This document shows, piece by piece, positions 18,627 through 26,769 of a DNA stretch of 64,000 nt. The DNA is from Aeromicrobium panaciterrae (GTDB taxonomy: Bacteria; Actinomycetota; Actinomycetes; Propionibacteriales; Nocardioidaceae), in contig NZ_JAVDWH010000001.1 in the NCBI RefSeq assembly GCF_031457275.1, positions 868,001 to 932,000 of the forward strand. Direction: 5' to 3'. The translations under genes were made by a program, and so were the position numbers. Under the pieces are notes generated by a model. It saw only the letters and a list, made by a program, of their open reading frames with translations, made no database searches and was not told where the DNA came from. The stretch's first letter is position 1. Every line of letters starts with the position of its first letter.

Positions 18627-19529
18627 GTGAAGGTCTTCCTCACGGGTGCAAGCGGAGTGATGGGCCGATCGTCCATCGACGCGTTGCACCAAGCGGGACA
18701 CACTGTCATTGGTCTTGCCCGCACGGCAGAATCGGCTGCCCAGATCTCTGCTGCAGGCGCCGAGCCCTGTCGCGGCGACGTCTACGACGGCGATGCTCTC
18801 GTCGCCGGGATGCGTGGCTGCGATGCCGTGGCCAATCTCGCCACGAAGGTGCCGGTCGGCACCGCCGCGCTGCGGCCGGGCTCGCTCAAGGAAGTCGAAC
18901 GCATTCGCGTCGTCGGCTCCAAGGTCGTCGCCATCGCAGCACGCGAGGCTGGCGTGGAGCGCATCGTCCAGCAAAGCCTCAGCTTCATCTACGCCGACAA
19001 CGGCGATGAGTGGATCGACGAGCACAGCCCGATCGACCTCACCGGTGCCACCGAACCTGTTGTGGTCGCCGAGCACCGCATGGCCCGTTTCGCCGAGAAG
19101 GGCGGTACGTCCGTCAGCCTGCGCTTCGGACTCGTCACCGGCGATGACCGCAACACCGCCTGGATGTTCCGCCGAGCTCGTGCTGGCAAGGCGATCGGCA
19201 TGGGCGCCAAGACTTCGTGGATGCACGTCATCCATCCGGCTGACGTTGGCTCAGCCGTCGTGCACGCGCTGTCCGCGCCTGGTGGCATCTACAACGTCGG
19301 CGCTGAGCCTGTTCAGCGTGGCGACTATGTCGACACCATTGCCCAGGCCGCAGGCCAGAAGCAGGGTCACTTCCTGCCGAAGTGGGTCGAGCGTCTCGGC
19401 TCCGACAAGCTCGAGATCCTCACCCGGTCCCAGCGCATCAGCTCGCAGCTGTTCAGCGACCGTACGGGCTGGCATCCGACCTACCCCAAGCTGACTCCGG
19501 ACTGGTTCGATGCCCTCGCCCGAGTCTGA
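18627..19529 (+). CDS. NAD-dependent epimerase/dehydratase family protein
   Basis: 300 residues. VFLTGASGVMGRSSI is the Rossmann NAD(P)-binding loop of extended short-chain dehydrogenases, and HVIHPADVGSAVVHAL is typical of the C-terminal half. The usual catalytic Tyr-x3-Lys appears replaced (EHRMARFAEK in that position), so it may be an atypical SDR involved in binding rather than catalysis. AAAGGAGTGAC precedes the GTG. Its 3' end overlaps the next small gene by 20 bp. The substrate is unknown. Confidence 0.75.
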   Translation: MKVFLTGASGVMGRSSIDALHQAGHTVIGLARTAESAAQISAAGAEPCRGDVYDGDALVAGMRGCDAVANLATKVPVGTAALRPGSLKEVERIRVVGSKVVAIAAREAGVERIVQQSLSFIYADNGDEWIDEHSPIDLTGATEPVVVAEHRMARFAEKGGTSVSLRFGLVTGDDRNTAWMFRRARAGKAIGMGAKTSWMHVIHPADVGSAVVHALSAPGGIYNVGAEPVQRGDYVDTIAQAAGQKQGHFLPKWVERLGSDKLEILTRSQRISSQLFSDRTGWHPTYPKLTPDWFDALARV

Positions 19530-19698
19530 GCCTGAACTGACCGAAGAAGAAGTTGCGCGCCGTCGTCGCGCCGCCGAACTGCTCGGCGATGTCCTTCCGG
19601 ACACCTCTGTCGACGACACAGACGAAGGTTGGGGCGAACGTTCCGCCCCAACCTCCGACGAGGAATACCTCAGGGACGTCCCGCCCCACCACGGCTAG
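19510..19698 (+). CDS. Small acidic conserved actinobacterial protein
   Basis: 62 residues, rich in Glu and Asp, beginning inside the epimerase gene. The middle and end (RRAAELLGDVLPDTS, DEGWGER, DVPPHHG) match a short actinobacterial protein pattern I recall from related genomes, which supports a real gene. No known domain; probably unstructured and cytoplasmic. Its stop shares CTAG with mscL. Confidence 0.65.
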   Translation: MPSPESEPELTEEEVARRRRAAELLGDVLPDTSVDDTDEGWGERSAPTSDEEYLRDVPPHHG

Positions 19699-20072
19699 CG
19701 AGACTTGAGCGCATCCCGGATCTCGCGCAGCAGTGCGATGTCTTCGGGTACGACCTCCGGCTCGGGCTCTTCGCCCGAAGCGCGACGCTCCTGCAGGGCC
19801 TTGAGCGGCACCATGATGGCGAAGTAGACGACCGCGGCAGTCAGCACGAACGTGATGATCGCGGTGATGAACGCACCGAACGTGAAGTACTGTCCGTCCA
19901 CCTCAAGCGACATGCCGACGGGACCGCCGCCGCCGATGAGCGCGATCAGGGGGCTGACGAACGACTCGGTGAATGCCTTCACCAGTGCAGCGAACGCCGT
20001 GCCTATGACGACGGCGATCGCGAGGTCGACGATGTTGCCGCGGAACACGAAATCCTTGAAGCCTTGAATCAT
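19695..20072 (-). CDS. mscL: Large-conductance mechanosensitive channel MscL
   Basis: 125 residues, typical length. The N-terminal amphipathic helix and TM1 read FKDFVFRGNIVDLAIAVVIG, TM2 is FITAIITFVLTAAVVYFAIM, and the cytoplasmic C-terminal helix (PEDIALLREIRDAL) is present. The homopentamer opens on membrane tension to release solutes under hypo-osmotic shock. GGAGGGCAACC precedes the ATG. Confidence 0.96.
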   Translation of the reverse strand: MIQGFKDFVFRGNIVDLAIAVVIGTAFAALVKAFTESFVSPLIALIGGGGPVGMSLEVDGQYFTFGAFITAIITFVLTAAVVYFAIMVPLKALQERRASGEEPEPEVVPEDIALLREIRDALKSR

Positions 20073-20121
20073 GGTTGCCCTCCGATGGGAGTTGAGTTGT
20101 GAGTTCGACCCTAACGAGCGG

Positions 20122-20706
20122 TCATGAGGACTGCATCACCGTGAACCGTGACTCGAGTCCCGCCGACGCCAGGTCGAGTGCAACCTTCTCGGTCGTGACA
20201 ATTCCGAGCGCCAGGGCATCGCTCTCCTCACCCGACGGAATCGTCACTACCTCGACGTCTCGGGCCACCACTTCGGCCTTGGACTCACCATTCGGATCGA
20301 CGGCGACGACGTCGATGCGGTCGCCGACTTGGAGCCCGGTCAATCCATCGGCGTCCGGGATCGAAATGCTGGTGAGCACGGCGCCCTCGCCGTATCCATC
20401 GAGTGCGTCTGGCCTGAGCACGCGGTAGTCCGTGAACGGCTCACCCGCACGCATGGGCCCAGCGACGCGTCGACCGATAGCCCGTGAGCTGGTCAGCGCG
20501 TGGTCGGGTGCGTTCGTGAGCGTGGCAACGCGTACGTCTGACTTCTCGACAATGTGACCGCTGGCGAGGTCATAACGCGCAACGACGACACTGACGCCTC
20601 CAGGTGACTGTCGTACGGCGCTCAGCCCGGCGAGTACGGCGAGGCCGGTGCAGATCGCAGCGAGCAGACGGTGGTGCAGGAAGACGAAGCGACGGATGGA
20701 GTCCAT
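20122..20706 (-). CDS. SAF-domain membrane-anchored protein
   Basis: 194 residues: one N-terminal signal-anchor (LLAAICTGLAVLAGLSAV), then a SAF domain (VVVARYDLASGHIVEKSDV, followed by RVAGPMRAGEPFTDYRV) like that of CpaB/FlgA proteins, and a short tail. In M. tuberculosis the comparable position is Rv0990c (from memory). It is not adjacent to pilus genes, so a role in pili is not implied. TAGAGT and six bases precede the ATG, a leaderless-type promoter. It lies between fmdB-like and mscL genes on the same strand. Confidence 0.7.
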   Translation of the reverse strand: MDSIRRFVFLHHRLLAAICTGLAVLAGLSAVRQSPGGVSVVVARYDLASGHIVEKSDVRVATLTNAPDHALTSSRAIGRRVAGPMRAGEPFTDYRVLRPDALDGYGEGAVLTSISIPDADGLTGLQVGDRIDVVAVDPNGESKAEVVARDVEVVTIPSGEESDALALGIVTTEKVALDLASAGLESRFTVMQSS

Positions 20707-20758
20707 CGCCGGACTCTAGGAAGATCGAGGCCGTCTTGCAGCCAGCGATCCACAGGGA

Positions 20759-21064
20759 TCAGGCGGCTGAGTCGGAGCCAGACTTCTTGGCGGGAGCGGC
20801 CTTTGTGGTGGTCGTCGACGAGTCGCTGGAGGACTTCGCGGCGGGCTTGTCAGAGGACGTCGATGCGGTCGAAGTGGTGCTTGACTTCGACTTGCTGTCG
20901 TTGACGTAGAAGCCCGAGCCCTTGAACACAACACCGACGGCGTTGAAGACCTTGCGCAGGCGACCGCCGCACGCGGGGCATTCGGTCAGCGCATCGTCGG
21001 TGAAGCTCTGCTGGATTTCCAGCGGCTCACCGCAATCGGTGCACTGATATTGGTACCTGGGCAC
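20759..21064 (-). CDS. FmdB-type zinc-ribbon protein, Ruc-like chaperone
   Basis: 101 residues from the GTG at 21064, chosen because AGGAG lies six bases upstream and the family starts PxYxYxC. Two CxxC knuckles (CTDC, CPAC) form the zinc ribbon; the C-terminal 45 residues are a low-complexity Ser/Thr/Lys/Ala tail. The M. tuberculosis counterpart Rv0991c (Ruc) is a redox-switched chaperone with the same layout and gene position, so a similar role under oxidation is likely. The frame extends upstream to 21136 but without homology. Confidence 0.85.
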   Translation of the reverse strand: MPRYQYQCTDCGEPLEIQQSFTDDALTECPACGGRLRKVFNAVGVVFKGSGFYVNDSKSKSSTTSTASTSSDKPAAKSSSDSSTTTTKAAPAKKSGSDSAA

Positions 21065-21166
21065 GGCCTGCTCCTGAGTTTGGACTGCATACCAAGGGTA
21101 CAGTTGCCGCATCGTGACCACTTCTTCGGACGGCACAGTTTTGGAGCACTGTCTTGGAGCGCCGCG

Positions 21167-22519
21167 TTGACTGAGTGGCTCCTACTGGCCCTGTCCTTGT
21201 TGCTCGTCCTGAGCTGCGGCGTGTTCGGTGCCGCCGAGTATTCGCTCGTCACAGTCGACCGGGCAACCATCGAACGTGCTGCCGAGGCCGGCGACAAGAG
21301 ATCCAAGGGCACGCTCGCTGCGCTGCGCACGCTTTCGACCCAGCTCAGCGGTGCGCAGCTCGGCATCACGATCACCAACCTCGCGATCGGCTTCCTGGCT
21401 GAGCCAGCGCTGGGCAAGATCCTGCACGATCCGCTCGAGGAGCTGGGTCTGACGGGCGGCGCATTGCGCGGCATCTCATACGCCGTGGCTCTGACGCTCA
21501 GCACCATCGTCACGATGCTGTTGGGCGAGCTGGTGCCCAAGAAGTTGGCCATCGCCATTCCGCAACAGGTTGCTGCCCGTACGCAGTGGTTCCAGCGAGC
21601 CTTCACCCGAGCAATGCTCTGGCCGATCCGTGGGCTCAACAAGGTTGCCAACGGGATCCTGCGATCGGTGGGTGTCGAGCCGCAAGAGGAGCTCCGCTCG
21701 GCACGATCGCCACTGGAGCTGAGATCTCTCGTGCTCCGGTCGGCCCAGCAGGGTGCCATCGACGACGAGACCGCTGACCTGGTTGCCCGCAGCATCGCGT
21801 TCGGCGACCGGACCGCCGCAGATGTTCGTACGCCGCGAGTGCGCGTGCACTTCCTTGAGGGCAAGGACTCGGCGCTCGACGTCATCGATGCGGCCCGGCA
21901 GACCGGCCACTCACGGTTCCCAGTGATCGGTCGCAGCCCTGACGACATTCTCGGCATCGTGCACGTCAAGCAAGCCGTCAGCGTTGAACCTGATCGCCGC
22001 CGCAACGTACGCGTTTCGGATCTCGCCGACCCCGCGGCAACTGTCCCCGACAGCATTGAGCTCGACCCATTGCTGACGCTGCTGCGCGAGCAGGGCATGC
22101 AGATGGCGGTCGTCGTCGACGAGTACGGCGGCACCGACGGTGTTGTCACCCTCGAGGATCTGGTTGAGGAGATCGTCGGTGACATCGCCGACGAGCATGA
22201 CCGTTTGTCAGCTCGCAGTCGCCACCGACGGGACGGCACCTGGTCGCTGTCCGGACTGCTGCGTCCCGACGAGGTCGAAGAGCAGACCGACATCGCTCTT
22301 CCCGAGGGCGAGGACTACGAGACCATCGCTGGTCTCATCCACGTTGAGCTCGGACGTATCGCCGAACGTGGCGATGAGGTCGTACTTCATCTCGAACGCC
22401 GCGGCGAGGACGACGACGAGCCCGAACAGCTCAAGGTCACCCTTCGGGTCGACCGTATGGAAGGTCGTCGCATCGACCGGGTGTCGCTGACCGCTGAGTC
22501 CGAGGGGGAGCAGTCATGA
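21167..22519 (+). CDS. CNNM/HlyC-type membrane protein (DUF21-CBS-CorC), first of a pair
   Basis: 450 residues from a TTG start that has GGAG eight bases upstream; no ATG or GTG fits. DUF21 membrane domain (three or four helices, about 1-190), two CBS motifs (about 215-340, including GGTDGVVTLEDLVEEIVGDI) and a C-terminal CorC_HlyC domain (about 350-440). Bacterial CNNM-family proteins (CorB/MpfA) transport magnesium or other divalent ions. The stop overlaps the start of the next gene (ATGA), so both are probably made together and may form a heterodimer. Confidence 0.88.
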   Translation: MTEWLLLALSLLLVLSCGVFGAAEYSLVTVDRATIERAAEAGDKRSKGTLAALRTLSTQLSGAQLGITITNLAIGFLAEPALGKILHDPLEELGLTGGALRGISYAVALTLSTIVTMLLGELVPKKLAIAIPQQVAARTQWFQRAFTRAMLWPIRGLNKVANGILRSVGVEPQEELRSARSPLELRSLVLRSAQQGAIDDETADLVARSIAFGDRTAADVRTPRVRVHFLEGKDSALDVIDAARQTGHSRFPVIGRSPDDILGIVHVKQAVSVEPDRRRNVRVSDLADPAATVPDSIELDPLLTLLREQGMQMAVVVDEYGGTDGVVTLEDLVEEIVGDIADEHDRLSARSRHRRDGTWSLSGLLRPDEVEEQTDIALPEGEDYETIAGLIHVELGRIAERGDEVVLHLERRGEDDDEPEQLKVTLRVDRMEGRRIDRVSLTAESEGEQS

Positions 22520-23553
22520 ACCCCGGACTCGCGATCGCCCTCACTGTGGTGCTCCTTGCACTCAATGCCTTGTTCGTCGGCGCTGAATTCGCCCTGATCT
22601 CGGCCCGACGTACGCAGCTTGAACCACGTGTCCAGGCCGGATCGGCTTCGGCGCGGATGGCTCTGCGAGCCATCGAAAGCCTGACTCTGGTGATCGCGGC
22701 AGCCCAGCTTGGCATCACGATCTGCTCACTGGGACTCGGTGCCGTTGGTGAACCCGCGATTGCCCACCTGCTTGAGCCAGCATTCGAGGGTCTCGACGTC
22801 CCAGACGGTCTGGTCCACCCGATCTCGTTTGTCATCGCCATGACGATCGTCGTCTTCCTGCACGTCGTCCTCGGCGAGATGGTGCCCAAGAACCTTGCTC
22901 TCGTCGGGCCCGAGAGGGCGGCGCTCGTACTCGGACCGTTCATGCTTGCCGTTGTCGCGATCCTTCGGCCGTTCGTTGTGGTTCTCAACGGCGCCGCCGA
23001 TCTGATCATCCGGGCGCTGCGGGTCGAGTCCAAGAGCGAAGTTGCCTCGACCTTCTCGCATGATGAGGTGGCCGGGCTGGTCGAGGAGTCGCGTCGTGAA
23101 GGACTGCTGGACGCCCACGAGTACGGGTTGGTGTCGGGTGCGCTCGAGTTCTCGCAGGGCACGATCGACCAAGTGCTGCTCCCGCGAGACGGTCTCGTCA
23201 CGATCAAACCGAGCGCCACCCCGGTCGACATCGAGAAGGCATGCGCCGAAACCGGCTTCTCCCGGTTCCCAGTGTCAGACGCCGAGGGCGACGTCACGGG
23301 CTACCTCCACATCAAGGACGTCCTCGAGACGGATGAGGCATCACGCCTCGAACCGATCGCCGACAAGTGGGTACGTCCGCTGGCCACCGTCATCGCTGGA
23401 TCCGGCCTGTACGAGGCGCTCCGAACGATGCAGTCACGTGGTTCCCACATGGCTCGCGTCGCAGATGAAACCGGCAATGTGCTCGGCGTGATCATGCTTG
23501 AGGACGTGCTCGAAGAGCTCGTCGGCGAGATCCGCAGCAGCGCGCAAGGCTGA
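22516..23553 (+). CDS. CNNM/HlyC-type membrane protein (DUF21-CBS), second of a pair
   Basis: 345 residues: DUF21 membrane domain with VLLALNALFVGAEFALISAR and GEMVPKNLALVGPERAA, then two CBS motifs (ending LGVIMLEDVLEELVGEI). It lacks the CorC_HlyC C-terminal domain of its partner. Start codon overlaps the partner's stop (ATGA). Heterodimer formation by tandem CNNM-type genes is inference from coupling and from family members being dimers. Confidence 0.88.
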   Translation: MNPGLAIALTVVLLALNALFVGAEFALISARRTQLEPRVQAGSASARMALRAIESLTLVIAAAQLGITICSLGLGAVGEPAIAHLLEPAFEGLDVPDGLVHPISFVIAMTIVVFLHVVLGEMVPKNLALVGPERAALVLGPFMLAVVAILRPFVVVLNGAADLIIRALRVESKSEVASTFSHDEVAGLVEESRREGLLDAHEYGLVSGALEFSQGTIDQVLLPRDGLVTIKPSATPVDIEKACAETGFSRFPVSDAEGDVTGYLHIKDVLETDEASRLEPIADKWVRPLATVIAGSGLYEALRTMQSRGSHMARVADETGNVLGVIMLEDVLEELVGEIRSSAQG

Positions 23554-23597
23554 CGTTTCGGTTCCGCTATCTGTATATCGGGTTTACCGTTGAACCC

Positions 23598-24788
23598 ATG
23601 CGTGTCTTCCCCCTCGCATGGCGCAGCCGAGTTGTCGGCTTCTCCATCGCTTTCGTCCTCGCACTCGCGAGTACGATTTGCGTGGGCACTGTGAGCGCGC
23701 GTGCGGACAAGCCGACGGTGAGTGAGCTCCAGGTTCAGCTGGTCGAGTCCCGCCAGCAGCTCAACGATCTGTATGCCCGGTCGGCTGCGGCGTCCGAACG
23801 ACTCAACGGTGCGAAGTACGAGCTTGAGGCAGCCAAGAAGGCCGTATCGCGGCATCGTGCCGAGGTCGCGATCGCGCGTAAGAAGCTTCAGGCGCAGGAA
23901 CTCGTCGTCGCAGCTATGACAGTTGAGCAGCTGCAATCGGGATCCTCGGTGTCGAGGCTGTCGGCAATGTTCAGCAGTGCTGGTCCCCAGCAACTGTTGG
24001 AACGAGCATCGGCCTACGCCAGCACCAACGAAGCAACTGTGGCCAAGGTTGCGACGCTCACCGCGCGCAAGGTCGTACTCGACGCATCCGCCCGCGAGGC
24101 TCAGGAAGCGCTCGACGCGCAGAACAAGGCGACGTCTGACCTCAAGGACGCGAAGGCGAACATCGAGCAGGCCATCGCCACGGCAGAGCGCGCGGCATCG
24201 ACTGCGAAGCGCGAACGTCAGAGCCTGCTGGTCCAACTTGCCGAGGCCAGCGGCACCACGGTCGATGACGTCACTGAGGCTCAGGACGAGATCGACGAGC
24301 AGCTCGACGAGTCGGGCCCCAGCACCCCGCCGCGGCCCGGACCTGATCCGAAGCCAACTCCGACGCCCACGCATACGACTCCGCCTCCACCACCTCCGCC
24401 AAACCCACCGCCGCCATCGGGCAGCAAGGTCGAGAGGGCCATCGCATTCGCCAAGGCGCAACTCGGCGAGCCCTACAAATGGGGTGCAGCCGGGCCTGGA
24501 TCGTGGGACTGCTCAGGGCTGACGATGCGCGCCTGGGGTGCCGCAGGGGTATCGCTCTCGCATTACGCGGGTGCCCAGTACACGAGCACCAAAGCTGTGC
24601 CGGTCAGCAAGATCGTGCGCGGTGACCTGCTCTATTGGAGCGACGGCGGCCCGAAGTCGATCTATCACGTCGCGATGTATCTCGGCGGTGGGCAGATGAT
24701 TCATGCGCCGCGACCTGGCCGCGATGTCGAGATCGTCTCGATCAACTACTGGATCAAGCCAGACCTCGCGTCACGCCCGGCTTCTTAG
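23598..24788 (+). CDS. Secreted NlpC/P60 peptidoglycan endopeptidase (RipA-like)
   Basis: 396 residues. A signal peptide (FSIAFVLALASTICVG) is followed by a long coiled coil (about 38-240), a Pro/Thr linker (about 241-275) and an NlpC/P60 domain with Cys305 (WDCSGLT) and His357 (IYHVAMYLG). It should cut D-Glu-mDAP/Lys-type stem peptides during daughter-cell separation. The coiled coil is the kind that autoinhibits or is recognised by FtsEX-like regulators, which are not present here. The gene is monocistronic, convergent with the formyl-THF cyclo-ligase gene. Confidence 0.9.
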   Translation: MRVFPLAWRSRVVGFSIAFVLALASTICVGTVSARADKPTVSELQVQLVESRQQLNDLYARSAAASERLNGAKYELEAAKKAVSRHRAEVAIARKKLQAQELVVAAMTVEQLQSGSSVSRLSAMFSSAGPQQLLERASAYASTNEATVAKVATLTARKVVLDASAREAQEALDAQNKATSDLKDAKANIEQAIATAERAASTAKRERQSLLVQLAEASGTTVDDVTEAQDEIDEQLDESGPSTPPRPGPDPKPTPTPTHTTPPPPPPPNPPPPSGSKVERAIAFAKAQLGEPYKWGAAGPGSWDCSGLTMRAWGAAGVSLSHYAGAQYTSTKAVPVSKIVRGDLLYWSDGGPKSIYHVAMYLGGGQMIHAPRPGRDVEIVSINYWIKPDLASRPAS

Positions 24789-24797
24789 AGACATCTC

Positions 24798-25361
24798 TTA
24801 TTCGGGAACGTGGAAAATCCCGTTCGGGGTGACGGCCATGTTGACCGGTACGTCATGCGGCTCGTGCGGCACGGACTCGATCAGTTCGTGCGCGAACACC
24901 ACGGCGCAGGTTGGCCGGGTGGTGCCTGCGAGCGCGCGGTCGTAATAGCCGGCGCCTCGACCCAGTCGCATGCCAGCGTGGTCGACTGCGAGGGCCGGAA
25001 CGAAGATCAGCGCACAGTCCTCGATTGCTGCCGAACCAAGCGATGAGCCTTCTGGCTCGGCGATGCCGAGTGTGGTGACCGTGGTTGTGGCGGCGGGGTC
25101 GTACACAGCCCAATCGAGCGTTCCATCGGCCAGGCTGAGCGGCACGATCACTTCGATGCCGCGTGCGAGCAGCCGTTCGATCAGCGGAGCGGTGCCGGGC
25201 TCGGTCGCCATGGAGAGATAGCAAGCGACCCGCCGCGCGGACGAGATGATCGGCGCAGCGAGAACGTGCAGCGCGATGGCTTCGGCGGCCTCGGCGCGTA
25301 CGTCATCACTCATCTCCCGGCGACGCCGCAGGAGGTCCGTGCGCAACTCGTCCTTCGTCAC
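24798..25361 (-). CDS. 5-formyltetrahydrofolate cyclo-ligase
   Basis: 187 residues, family length. The ATP-binding N-terminus (KDELRTDLLRRRREM) and C-terminal signature RLGRGAGYYDRAL are clear. It recycles 5-formyl-THF to 5,10-methenyl-THF using ATP. The GTG start is preceded by TAGCGT and seven bases. Divergent from the UDP-glucose pyrophosphorylase gene with a 25-bp gap, as for Rv0992c/Rv0993 in M. tuberculosis. Confidence 0.93.
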   Translation of the reverse strand: MTKDELRTDLLRRRREMSDDVRAEAAEAIALHVLAAPIISSARRVACYLSMATEPGTAPLIERLLARGIEVIVPLSLADGTLDWAVYDPAATTTVTTLGIAEPEGSSLGSAAIEDCALIFVPALAVDHAGMRLGRGAGYYDRALAGTTRPTCAVVFAHELIESVPHEPHDVPVNMAVTPNGIFHVPE

Positions 25362-25386
25362 GCGGCTGACGCTACCCTTTGACCCG
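25362..25386. promoter_or_regulatory. Compact divergent promoter pair for two leaderless genes
   Basis: The 25-bp gap holds two -10-like hexamers: TACCCT on the plus strand (25373-25378, eight bases before ATG 25387) and TAGCGT on the minus strand (25369-25374, seven bases before GTG 25361). They share the self-complementary TA at 25373-25374, so RNA polymerase cannot occupy both at once. Any -35 contacts would fall inside the opposite gene. Confidence 0.55.
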
Positions 25387-26760
25387 ATGAACGGACTGGA
25401 GCAGGCACAGCGACGGATGGCAGAAGCCGACGTGCCACAACATGCGATCGATGTGTTCTCAGACTTCTACGCCCAGCTCGCGGATGGAGCGACCGGTCTG
25501 ATCCGTGAGGCGGATGTCGAGCCGCTGGTCGACATCTCCCACGCGAGCAAGATCTCGCACGATGAAGATGCCAGCCGCGCGGCCGCTTCAGTGACCGCAG
25601 TCATCAAGCTGAATGGCGGGCTCGGCACCGGCATGGGACTCGACCGAGCCAAGACGCTGCTTCGCGCACACGGCGACTTGACCTTCCTGGACGTGATCGT
25701 GGGACAAGTTCGATCGCTGCGAGCGTCGCTGGGCGTGCCCGTACCGCTGCTGTTCATGAACAGCTTCCGCACCCGCGAGGACACTCTTGGGGCGTTGGCG
25801 CCGTACGACGACCTCGCGGTCGACGGTCTGCCGATCGACTTCCTGCAGAACCGCGAGCCCAAGCTCCGCGCCGACGACCTCACGCCGGTCGACTGGCCTG
25901 CCGATCCAAGTCTTGAGTGGTGTCCTCCAGGTCACGGCGACCTCTACACCGCGCTCGAGGTGTCAGGCATCCTCGACGCCCTGATCGATCGCGGCTTCCG
26001 GTACGCGACGGTCTCGAATGCCGACAACCTTGGAGCGGCGCCCGATCCCGCGATGATGGCGTGGTTCGCCGCGTCGGGTGCGCCGTATGCCGCTGAGGTG
26101 TGCCGACGTACTCCTGCGGACGTCAAGGGTGGACACATCGTCGTACGCAAGAGCGACGGGCGACTCGTACTGCGGGACACAGCGCAGATCGCTGCAGAGG
26201 ACGTCGCGCTCGCCGATGACCCGAAGCGCCATACGTACTTCCACACCAACAACCTGTGGCTCGACCTCGAAGTCGTACGTGCGACTCTCCAAGAGCGCCA
26301 CGGCATCCTCGGGCTACCGCTGATCCGCAACGAAAAGACGGTCGACCCGACCGATGAATCGTCGCCGAAGGTGATTCAGATCGAGTGCGCGATGGGTGCC
26401 GCGGTCGAGGTGTTCGACGGAGCCACGGCGATTGAGGTGGATCGGTCTCGGTTCTTGCCGGTCAAGACGACCAACGACCTGCTTCTGCTGCAATCGGATG
26501 TGTACGAGCTCGGCGATGACTTCCGGCTGCGGACGTCTGGCGAAGCGCCGTTGGTCGATCTCGATCGGCGCTTCTACTCAACGATCACCGACTTTGATCG
26601 CCGTCTGCCGGTGCCGCCATCGTTGCTTGACGCGCGCTCGTTGACGGTCCGCGGCGACTGGACATTCGGACCCGGAGTCGCCGTGAGCGGCGATGTGGCC
26701 CTTGAGGACACCGGCGTGCCCGAGACTGTTGCTCCGTCCACACGCCTCGGTGACGGTTAG
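25387..26760 (+). CDS. UTP-glucose-1-phosphate uridylyltransferase, eukaryotic UGP2-type
   Basis: 457 residues, longer than bacterial GalU (about 300). The nucleotide-binding loop LNGGLGTGMG (residues 75-84), FMNSFRTREDT, EWCPPGHGDLYTAL and NNLWLDLEV are hallmarks of the UDPGP (UGP2) family. It makes UDP-glucose for polysaccharides, trehalose and glycolipids. It occupies the position of galU in the recalled M. tuberculosis order (Rv0993). Start ATG 25387; an upstream in-frame extension runs into the divergent gene. Confidence 0.9.
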   Translation: MNGLEQAQRRMAEADVPQHAIDVFSDFYAQLADGATGLIREADVEPLVDISHASKISHDEDASRAAASVTAVIKLNGGLGTGMGLDRAKTLLRAHGDLTFLDVIVGQVRSLRASLGVPVPLLFMNSFRTREDTLGALAPYDDLAVDGLPIDFLQNREPKLRADDLTPVDWPADPSLEWCPPGHGDLYTALEVSGILDALIDRGFRYATVSNADNLGAAPDPAMMAWFAASGAPYAAEVCRRTPADVKGGHIVVRKSDGRLVLRDTAQIAAEDVALADDPKRHTYFHTNNLWLDLEVVRATLQERHGILGLPLIRNEKTVDPTDESSPKVIQIECAMGAAVEVFDGATAIEVDRSRFLPVKTTNDLLLLQSDVYELGDDFRLRTSGEAPLVDLDRRFYSTITDFDRRLPVPPSLLDARSLTVRGDWTFGPGVAVSGDVALEDTGVPETVAPSTRLGDG

Positions 26761-26769
26761 GCTGACCGC

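Noticed and set aside
21167..23553. Two CNNM-like genes as one frameshifted gene
   Set aside because: Each has its own complete DUF21 and CBS domains; the 4-bp overlap is ordinary translational coupling.
24310..24420. C-rich repetitive stretch as a mobile or structural repeat
   Set aside because: It encodes the Pro/Thr linker of the NlpC/P60 hydrolase.
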